Shown here: one piece after another, positions 55,587 through 64,000 of the stretch
How positions within the stretch are numbered: position 1 is the stretch's first letter
How the letters are laid out: each line of letters opens with the position of its first letter
Assembly (NCBI RefSeq): GCF_030035675.1
Contig: NC_084482.1
Location: 232,161,943 to 232,225,942 of the forward strand
From: Rhineura floridana
Lineage: Eukaryota; Chordata; Lepidosauria; Squamata; Rhineuridae
Length of the DNA stretch: 64,000 nucleotides
Direction: 5' to 3'
Translations under genes and position numbers: made by a program
The notes under the pieces: generated by a model
Told to the model about the DNA's origin: nothing
Database searches by the model: none
What the model saw: the letters and a program-made list of their open reading frames with translations, nothing else

Positions 55587-58500
55587 ATGGCGAGTGACTC
55601 CTCCCCCGCCACCACCCCCTCTGCCCGGGTGACGCGGACCAGTGCCCGCCTGACCTCAGGCCCCTGGAAGCGCCCAGCAGCAGCTGGGACCTCCCCCTGC
55701 TCCCCAGCGGGCCCCAGCGCCAGCCCCCCTGGCTGGCCCCGATTCTGGGAGGGTCAGGATGTCCTGGCGCGCTGGACAGATGGGCTTCTCTACCTCGGCA
55801 CCATCAAGAAGGTCAGTGCACCCCCCCACCGCTGCTGCCGCCTCCGCCTTGCCTCTGGCCCCCCTGTCTGAGGGCAGCCAGCCGCTCTCTCCTCATCCCC
55901 CCTTCCTCCCCCACGGCAGGTGGACCCCCTTCGGCAGGTGTGCCTGGTGCAGTTTGAGGATGACTCCCAGTTCCTGGTGCTCTGGAAAGACATCAACCCA
56001 GGTGAGTGTCCAGCCCCCTCCCCCCCCAGCAGCTCAGCTTCATCCGATCCTGAATTCCCCCCACACTGCAAGGTTCCCCAGTCAGAAGGCAACCACCCCC
56101 CAGTTCTTCTCTGTGAGCCCCCCCAAACCCAGTCCTGGCTTCTCTGTGTTTCTGCAGGCCTCATGGCCTCCGCTGTTCCCCCATCCCATTCCCCTCAACG
56201 TTTTGGCTCACAGGGAGCGCGTGTGTGTGTTGCAGTTGCGCTGGAGTAACAGTGAACGAGTTCCTGAAGTGCCAGTGTGATTGGTGGATGGGGGGGGCAT
56301 GAAGGAGGCCCAGCGGTGGTGGCTCCGTTCACCTCTCTCTCTCTCCCCGTACAGCGGCTGTACCTGGGGAGAAGCACTCCTGCTGCGTCTGCCGCTTGGA
56401 GGCTGTGAGCCCAGAGAACCGGCTGGTGAGGTGTGAGAAGTGCAGCCATGGTGAGTTGGGCACCCCTCCTCCGGGGAGCTCCCCCTTCCCCCTGGGCACC
56501 TCTCCTCCTACCTCCCGATTGACTCTGCTGCTTTCGTCCTTTCTCGACCCCCTAGCCTACCACCAGGAATGCCACCTCCCCAGAGTGCTGAGCGAGGGGG
56601 CCTGGATGTGCAGGCAGTGTGTCTTTGCGGTGGCCACCAAGGTGAGTTGGTCCAGATCAGGCCTGGCCCTGCCCCACTTCCCAGTCACTGGGCTCTGAGC
56701 CCTTTGCTCTCTCCTCTCCCTGGTACTCCCTCCCTCCTCTCTTCTGTTTCTTTGCCAGGTGCGGGTGCGGGGAGGTCGGGGGTCTCTTTGAGTGTCACTT
56801 GAACCCCCTGCAGGGACTGTCAGCAGGATGGGTTTTTCTGGCTGCCCCCCCTGCAAGGCCTCCCTGTTTGCGTCTTGCCATCAGCCTGGTGAGAGCCTGC
56901 CTGGGGTTCATAGAATCATAGAATAGTAGAGTTGGAAGGGGCCTACAAGGCCATCAAGTCCAACCCCCTGCTCAATGCAGGAATCCAAATCAGCAGATGG
57001 GTTGCAGCACTACACTGCATTGTGGGGATGCGGGCACCCCTCCTGCCGCCCCACCTTTCCCCTGCCGTTCTTGCAGCCCGGCCGACTCCCTCTCTCCCTC
57101 TCTCCCCCCCCGCCCAGCGAGGTGGTGCCCTGAAGAAGGGTCCCTACGCCAAAGCCATGATGGGCATGAAGCTCGTGCTGCCCTACCAGCTGCAGGTGCT
57201 GGAGTGGGACGCTGAGCACCTCACCAACAGGCAGCAATGCTACTGCTACTGCGGGGGCCCTGGCGAGTGAGTCTGCTGTGGGAGCGGGGGGGGGGATCCA
57301 GCCACGTGGGAGGGGGCAAGCTGGGCCTGCGGACAGGGCGGGCTGCAAGGTGGCCGGGGGCTGCGGGAGGGAGCCTTTCAGGCTGAAGTGCTTCCGGCTG
57401 CCAGCGCTTCCTTCGGGTGGCTTGGACTCCTCCCCCGCAGGGGGCAGCCCCTGGGGAGTGGGGGGGAGGCTGGGGGGGCAGGCGCTCACTCTGCCTCTGC
57501 TCCTCCTTGCTGGCCGGCCGGCCACACAGGTGGAACCTGAAGATGCTCCAGTGCCGCCACTGCGCCCAGTGGTTCCACGAGGCCTGCACCCAGTGTCTGA
57601 GCAAGCCCCTGCTCTACGGGGACAGGTGAGCGAGGGGGGCCGGGAGGGAGGGGGGCCCTGTGGCTGGGTGCAAGTGGGGCCTTGCAGCTAACCTCTTGCC
57701 TTCCCGTGGCAGGTTCTACGTGTTTGAATGCTGCGTGTGCACAGGGGGGCCTGAGAGCGTCCGCCGCCTCCCCCTGAGATGGTGAGTAGAGGCTGTTGCT
57801 CTGCTGTGTGCCGGGTGACCAGCACCTTATGGAGGGCACAGGACGTGGCTCCCAGTTCCCTGTTGGAGCTCTGCTCACTCGTTAATTAAGATCTTCTGGG
57901 GCAGATCCCTTTTCTGTCCCTCCAACGGACAGGCCTTGCGCCCCCACTTTATGGAATCCTCTTCCCAGGGAGGCCAATCTTGCCCTCATTCAGCAGGAGG
58001 CAAAGATGTTTCACTTGGGCAGCATCAATTATGCGACGTTATAGCATGTTATGTGAGCTTTTCATATGCATTTGTAGTTTCATAATTTTTTTACTTGCTT
58101 GCAAATTACTTTGGGACTTTTTAGTGAGGAGCGATGTGCCCATTTAATAAACCCAGCTCCTAACGTCTGACTTGCCTTCTACCTCTCTTTCTCTCTCTGA
58201 CAGCCGTCTGTGTCTGGGGCAGGCCCTAGATCTGCCCTCCTGCCAAATTTCTAAATTTCTCCTGGCATCTGCCAATTTTTCTGACTCCAGATGCAGTAGC
58301 AGTGGCCGCTGCGGCCGCCTGTCCACTGTGGACAGATTCTCCCTCCGTGGAGGCTCCTCAGGGGACGGGGCTGTTACTGCTCAGGGGTCAAGCGTGTGCT
58401 TTGCCTCTAATCAGCAGTCACTGCCTGCCAGAGTAGGCAATACTGAACTAGGCAAGGCAGACTTTGCAACCATATTCCAGATTTGGCCCTTTCATTAATC

Positions 58501-61500
58501 ATTTGCTATTAACTATTTAATTTCAAGAGTGTTTTGTGTTTGTGCTACTAAACCACAATTGTGGTAATATAACATATTTTTTTAAAAATCCAGATTAAAA
58601 TTAACAGTTTGAGGGCCAGTAAAAGAACAGTGAGTAACTAGGCAAAGGTGCGATGACATCAAGCACCGCAGCTAGAGTGAAGGAAGCAGCAAGCAGAGAA
58701 ACAGAGGCTGTTTGCAAGGGAGAGCAGGAAGCAAGGATTGTGCTGGCAGATTCCCTCCTCCCTCACGCATGCACGTGCACATGTACATTTGCGTGTCTTT
58801 TGCAGGGTGGATGTGGCCCACCTCATCCTCTACCACCTCAGCATCTGTTGTAAGAAGAAATACTTTGATTTTGAGCGAGAGATCCTGCCTTTCGCCAGTG
58901 AGAATTGGGACAGTCTCCTGCTGGGTGAGGTGAGAGGCCCTGTGTGAGTGTGCGCAGCCCAGCTGGTCGTCCTGGGACAGGAGCTGGAAGGGAAGCAGCG
59001 CCTGGCCAGAGGGGGGCAGGGGGCCGGCTACCTTTGCTTTGCTGTGATTGGGTACATAAGCGGGGGCGGGGTCCCCTGTAGTCCTCTGGGAAGAGGCAGT
59101 GCGCCATTGCTGTGGATCTGGCTGGGAATGCCTTGGGGCACCTGTTGGCAGGTTCCAGGCCAGAGGCAGAGGAGCCCAGATATGAGCCCCGATGGGGTGG
59201 CCAAGCCCAGGGAGTGGGGGGGACAGAGAAAAGGTTCATGGGGTGGCGGCAGCGGCAGCAGCCGTAGTAGCACTGGGGGTCTTGCCTGCCGCTGATCCCC
59301 TCCCTTCTTCTCATTGGCCCTGCAGCTCTCGGACACGCCCAAGGGGGATCGGTACACCGAGCTCTTGAGTGCCCTGACCAGTCACAAGGACAGGTGAGGA
59401 GGCCTTACTTGGTCTCTGCAGGCCAACAGCATCCCACAGAGGAGGTGCTTTGGCACTCGCTTGGTGGGGCCCGGCAGTACGCCTGCAAGCACATGGCAAG
59501 CAGCCTTCCCCGGTCTCCCCTCCGCAGGCTGTGGGCTGCGACTCCTAATGGACGGGTGTGCTGCGCAGGGCCTGGGGCAAAGATCCAGCGGGCACCAGCT
59601 TGGGGATGCTTGCCGTGGAGAGAGTCGTCCCTCTCCCAACTCCTTCCCTCCTCTCCGCAGGTTCATCTCCGGGAAGGAAATTAAGAAGCGCAAAGGACTT
59701 TTTGGGCTGCACCTTCGTGTCCCACCTCCTGCGCCACAGGTCGTAGGCTGTTCTGGGGAGGTTCCCAAGTCCCCCCTCATCTCGGACAGCAGGTGAGCAT
59801 GGACCTTTCTCCCTCCGCCTGGCCACCCCTCCTTCCCTCTGCGCCCACACAGGGCCAGGAGAGGAAAGCAGCAGGGCCTGGCCCGGCCTGGCCTTTGCCA
59901 CCCAAGGCGGCCGCCTCCCTTTCAGGCCTCCATACCGCCCCTCCCGGCCGGTCTCTCTCTCTCTCTCTCTCTCTATGTGTGTGTCTCTCTCTCTGGCACC
60001 CCCTCCGTGCTGTGCAGATAAGGAGGGTCTCTTACAGCTTCCTTTCAGGGCAGGGCAGGCGTGGGAAGGGGCTGGAGCGCAGGAGGGCCAGGCGGCAGCG
60101 GCGGCAGCAGCAGCACCAGGCCAAGGGGGAGCCACCAGCCCTGAGTGTGGAGCAGCACAACACCAAGGAGAGGGAGAGGCTGGAGAGAGCCCCCACTCAG
60201 GTAACTGGAGCTGCCGGGGGTGGGGTGGCGAGGAGGAGCCCCCTGCTGAGCTCAGCCCAGCCAAGTGCCCAGGAGGGGGAGATTGGCCCCGCTCCCACCC
60301 CAAACCGGCACATCACTTCCCCCCCCAGCTGTGTGGGGCAAGGGGTTCCCCAGCCTCCCCATAAGAGGCTTCCTCTGTCATCCTTCTTGGCCCAGGAGGT
60401 GGTGCAGAGTGCAGGCAGCGCTAACCAGAGCTACGGCGGCTACGGCGGCACTTCCAGCATCTACAACTTCCGCCGCACTGACGCCCGCTGTCAGGACAGG
60501 TGAGGACGTAGCTGGGGCCCAGGTGGCCAGCCGGGGAGGGGCGGTGCCCTCCCACCCACTCCCACACTGATGGTCTGCCTGTCTCCCTGCAGCTCCCCAA
60601 TCCGGATGTTTGCCTCCTTCCATCCCTCGGCCAACACTGCAGGGACCTTGAGGTGAGGGGAAGGGGGATTGGGTGTGGAGAGCGACGCTTCAGCCGCTGT
60701 CTTGGCTGGGCTGGTGAGTGGGAGGGAGAACTCCTTGGGGTCCCTTCCCTCTTGAAGCCGGCCGGCATGGGGGTGGGGTTAGCTGGCTCCAGCAGGTCTG
60801 AGGGTGAAGGCCTCAGCCCCACGGCCCCTCGAGTGCCAGGAGGTCTGCTTCCTCTGGAGGAGGGAAGAAGAGGGGCTCTTGTGGAGCCCCCCCCCCCAGG
60901 AATGATGAGAAAGAAAGTCACATGTGGGGATGTTTGATAACCACGTCAAGCACATCTCTGTCTTTGATTGTGAGCACAAAAGCCTTTTCCTATCAGGTGG
61001 GGAGAGTACAAGGAAGAGGGATGGGGGGGTGCTTGGTGGCTGTGTGTGGAGAGGGGCTGCCCAGCCTCAGCAGGACCCCAAACCCAACAGGTGAAGCTCC
61101 CTCCAGACAGGGTTCCTTCCGCCAGTGGCCGTGAGCCCCCACTTCTAACATTTACAGAACAGGGAGGGAAATGTCCTCTCCTTCCTCCCCCCAGCCAGCA
61201 TAATGTGAGAGGCACAGAGAAGCCCCCACCCCATGCTGGCGGCCCTCCTGATGTCCTGGACTGCAATTCCCAGAAGTCCCAGACAGCCAGTGCCCTTGTA
61301 GTTGCTCCTCAGAGGCTGGCAGAGCGCAGAGGGGGAAGAGCCTGTTCTGCTGGGCCTGGTGCGGATGCTCCCCCCCCCGCGTTTCCCTGTGGCCCTGGAG
61401 GTGGGCTCTGAGGAGCCTGGCCCGTGCCAGCTTTTGATGGCCAGCGGGCGGGCAGGCAGGGTAGAGAAACAGTTCTGTGGCTCCATGCCCCGAGGCAGAC

Positions 61501-62708
61501 CTGGCTCCCAGAGAGCTGCGTTGGCCAGACATGGGTGTGGGGTGGCTCTCTCTCCCATGGTGAAGTGGCCCATCTTGGGGGCCGGCAGTTGCCCTTCTAG
61601 CGCCATGTGGGGCAGGAGGGGCTGCTGGCCGGCTGCCCCTTCTCCCCCCTGACCCCCCCATGCACCCGGGCAAGCTTTCTCTGGAGGCTTTGAGGGAAAC
61701 TATTCTGCTGGATCAGCTCCTTCGACCTTCAGGCTCTCGCCAGAAGCTCCCTGCAAGAGGGCAGCCCCCTGCCCCTGCCGGCTCAGCCAGGTGAAGGTGG
61801 CCCTTGTGGCTCCCACATCCCCTGCCAGGCCTCTGTATTATAGCTCTGCTTACCCCCCTCCACGCCTGGCCCTTGCTTTAAGTCTGCCCCCCCCCCAATC
61901 CTGGGACTGCCGCCTCCTCTTGAGCTGCCCCTTCCAGCTCGCAGCCCAGGGAGGGGGCTGACTTTAAGGCTCCAAAGGGGACTGGGAGCCCTTTCAAGAA
62001 AAATGCTGGAAATGCTTTTGGCAACCGGCTCCCTGGCCAGCCCCTTTGGGTTGCACCTCCCAGCCGCCCCAGGCAGGTGCGCAGCTGCGTGAGGAGGCCA
62101 GAGGCTCCTGGGAGTTGCCATGCAGACCACCGGGAGAGGCAAGAAGTGGCCACAGGCGGTCTAGGATGAGGGGTGAGAGTCCTTTCCCTGCCACCTGTGA
62201 CCCCTGGGGTTGTCTCTTTAAAAAAGGTTGAGGGGGCTTAGCCCCGAGGCAGGGAAAGTGGAATTTTCTTGGCAAGGGCTGGCAGGAAGTGCCCCCCTCT
62301 CTTTCTGGAGGAGGCATGGGGAGGGCAGGCACCCTTGCAAAGAAGGACCCCCTCAGACCTCTCTCCTTTTCCAGCACAAGCAGCAGACCCTCCCTGGATC
62401 CTTGTGACGCAGCAGCTGCCTCCACCACGGAGCAAGAGAGCCTGGAACAACCTGTCCTTGCACCCCCTGCCACCCCCACCACCGCCTTCCTGCCTCGCCC
62501 GGCCCCTGCCGCTGCCGCCACCACCAAGCGCCCCCCCCAGCCTCCAGGGACTGCCCCCTCGGCCCTCTGCCCCCCTGCCAGCACCAGCTACTTTGGGCCC
62601 ATGGGGCGGCTGGCACGAGGGGAGGCGGTGCGTGTCCTGGCCCGACGCGTCACGACCGACGGCATGGTCCAGTACCTGGTGGAGTGGGAGGGAGGAGGCA
62701 TGTTCTAG
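55587..62708 (+). CDS. PHF1: PHD finger protein 1 (Polycomb-like 1)
   Basis: Fourteen coding exons: 55587-55811, 55920-56001, 56355-56450, 56556-56641, 57118-57266, 57530-57625, 57713-57781, 58806-58929, 59326-59393, 59661-59792, 60038-60200, 60396-60499, 60593-60652, 62375-62708. They join in frame to 595 residues (human long form 567). PHF1 recruits and stimulates PRC2 and reads H3K36me3. The Tudor domain (about 53-102) keeps the aromatic cage pattern ([20 protein letters not shown]). PHD1 is about 107-160 (CCVCRLEAV...CEKCSHAYHQECH) and PHD2 about 203-258 ([25 protein letters not shown]). An extended-homology winged-helix region follows ([18 protein letters not shown]). The C-terminal chromo-like end (VRVLARRV...[11 protein letters not shown]) binds PRC2 in this family. 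The start ATG is 15 bp into exon 2. Intron 14 (1.7 kb) may hide a further exon at 61650-61793. Confidence 0.95.
56900..57000 (-). repeat. CR1 3'-end fragment in PHF1 intron
   Basis: 'catagaatcatagaatagta', 'gttggaaggggcctacaagg' and 'caagtccaaccccctgctca' give a well-preserved CR1 3' end in reverse complement. Confidence 0.75.
57890..58160 (+). repeat. Degenerate LINE 3' UTR in PHF1 intron
   Basis: 'tttatggaatcctcttccca' and the AT-rich stretch that follows resemble an L2 or CR1 3' region. The rest of this intron up to 58805 is AT-rich without a clear element. Confidence 0.35.
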
Positions 62709-63232
62709 CCACCCCCACCCCCCGTGTGGGGTTTTTGGAAACAAAATGGACTCCCAGCCATGCTCATCATGGGGGGGGCATCTCTGTCCTTTGTGAATGG
62801 CTAAGAGAGCAAAGTGCAATTCTGGGGGCTCAGCAGAGCACCTTCCCCCAGCAGTTTGGGGGCAAGAGTGGCTCCCCCACCCCACTCAAGAAAGGTTGAC
62901 TGAGTTTCATCCCGGGGAGTGTGTGGGGAGAAGATGTGGGGCACGACCCTCGCATGCGCTCTGCGGCCTCGCTTCCTTGCGCCTCCAGGCCCGGCCATCG
63001 CCTTGAACAAGAGGTTTATTTCAGCTGTTGGGTTTTTTTACTGTTTGTTGGTAAAGGTTTTATTTAAAGAGAGTTGAAGAGAGCGGTAGAGGGCACCGCT
63101 TCCCCATAGGGCCTGGAGGGAGGGGGAAGGGGAGTCTGCCCCATCTCTCCCCATCTGCACCTCTGTTGCTGCTGCCGCCGCTGCCGCCGCCACTGCTGCT
63201 AAGCTGACTCTGTTGTACAAAGTACCACGCTG

Positions 63233-63238
63233 AATAAA
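63233..63238 (+). terminator. PHF1: PHF1 polyadenylation signal
   Basis: AATAAA lies about 525 bp downstream of the PHF1 stop codon, at the end of a GC-rich 3' UTR that includes a GCC/GCT repeat. Confidence 0.8.
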
Positions 63239-63595
63239 GAGAGCTTCTGGCAAAGACTCTTCTGTCTGCGGCTCCTTCCTGGGGCAGGGCACCCTGCCCA
63301 CCCCTCCCCCCACAAGCCCCAGACCCAACCTGGTTCCCCTCCCAAAGAAGCCTGGGGGGCCGCCTGGCTCTCCTGGCCAGGAGGAGGCGGCAGGAGCACT
63401 GGTTTTTACATCCCTGGCATCTGATTTCTGACCTGCTCAGGCTGGATCGATTTGGGTGTCGGGAAGCCGCACGTCACAGGAAGAGCACACAAGCTTTACA
63501 GAGATCAAGTCAAAGCATTCCTTGGAAGGACACACACCCCCAGCAACCATTTCCCTATTGCCCAGGTTCCACCATCTTGCTCCCTGCAAAGACAC

Positions 63596-63912
63596 TTAGA
63601 ATCAGAGTTGGAAGGGGCCTCTGAGGTCATCAAGTCCAACCCCCTGCTCACTGCAGGAATCCAAATTAAAGCATCCCCGACAGGTGGCTGTCCAGCTGCC
63701 TCTTGAATGCCTCCAGTGTTGGAGAGCCCACCACCTCCCTAGGTCATTGGTTCCATTGCTGTACTGCTCTAACCATTAGGAGGCTTTTCCTGATGTTTAG
63801 TCGAAATCTGGTTTCCTGAAACTTGAGCCCATTATTCTGTGTCCTGCATTCTGCAAGATTGAGAAGAGATCCTGGCCCTCCTGTGTGGCAACCTTTCAAG
63901 TACTTGATCATC
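63596..63912 (-). mobile_element. CR1 LINE 3' fragment
   Basis: Reverse complement of the CR1 3' end ('gttggaaggggcctctgagg', 'ttgaatgcctccagtgttgg'), close in sequence to the copy at 10135-10555. BovB sequence follows directly. Confidence 0.8.
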
Positions 63913-64000
63913 AGCAACAGACGGCATACTAATAGAGTTGCTACAAGCTACTGACACTGGATCTGTGCAAATTTTGACAAAAAATTGTCAACAATTAAGG
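63913..64000 (+). mobile_element. BovB LINE fragment at window end
   Basis: 'gagttgctacaagctactga' and 'gcaaattttgacaaaaa' match 13586-13640 of the BovB copy above. The element runs off the window. Confidence 0.85.

Noticed and set aside
61600-61793. Additional PHF1 exon ending at a gtgaag donor
   Set aside because: One frame is open and another resembles the Ser/Pro-rich human segment, but neither joins exon 60593-60652 and the last exon with matching phase and acceptor. The direct splice is in frame without it.

Overview
The window is vertebrate nuclear DNA, most likely from a squamate reptile (lizard or snake). Spliced genes with GT/AG introns sit in GC-rich islands. They are separated by BovB (RTE), L2 and CR1 LINEs, tRNA-derived SINEs whose tails resemble the BovB 3' end (Sauria-type), palindromic MITEs and retroviral LTRs. 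That repeat mix is typical of squamates; the exact species cannot be read from the sequence.

Four host genes can be reconstructed exon by exon: ZBTB22 (minus, coding exon 7397-8947), DAXX (minus, 18613-31634, 7 coding exons), KIFC1 (minus, 42252-52839, 17 coding exons) and PHF1 (plus, 55587-62708, 14 coding exons). The spliced DAXX, KIFC1 and PHF1 models stay in frame throughout (713, 663 and 595 residues). ZBTB22-DAXX-KIFC1-PHF1 is the order known from the mammalian extended MHC class II region, so this is the orthologous block. KIFC1 lies on the strand opposite to the one I recall for human relative to DAXX and PHF1, so it appears inverted and forms a head-to-head pair with PHF1. TAPBP, the usual neighbour of ZBTB22, was not found.

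Layout: 1-5 kb holds simple repeats, a SINE, a GC-rich island with a broken SOUL/heme-binding-like exon, and an internally deleted CR1. 7.4-12.4 kb is ZBTB22 with its probable CpG-island promoter. 12.9-16.5 kb is a BovB split by an L2 and a MITE. 18.3-32.2 kb is DAXX. 32.2-42.1 kb is gene-poor and holds LTRs, a LINE with a C-terminal zinc finger, an internally deleted BovB, L2 pieces and an orphan CpG-island promoter. 42.1-53.7 kb is KIFC1; its largest intron carries an L2 interrupted by another L2, a BovB and a duplicated piece of KIFC1 itself. 53.4-63.3 kb is the shared promoter and PHF1. The window ends in CR1 and BovB fragments.

The host genes concern chromatin and division: DAXX (H3.3 chaperone), PHF1 (PRC2 accessory factor), ZBTB22 (BTB zinc-finger factor) and KIFC1 (minus-end kinesin-14). 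They are linked by ancestral synteny and do not form an operon. I see no clearly new biological system. The most notable oddities are the KIFC1 exon/intron duplication inside an L2, the inverted KIFC1, the SOUL-like fragment and the zinc-finger LINE.
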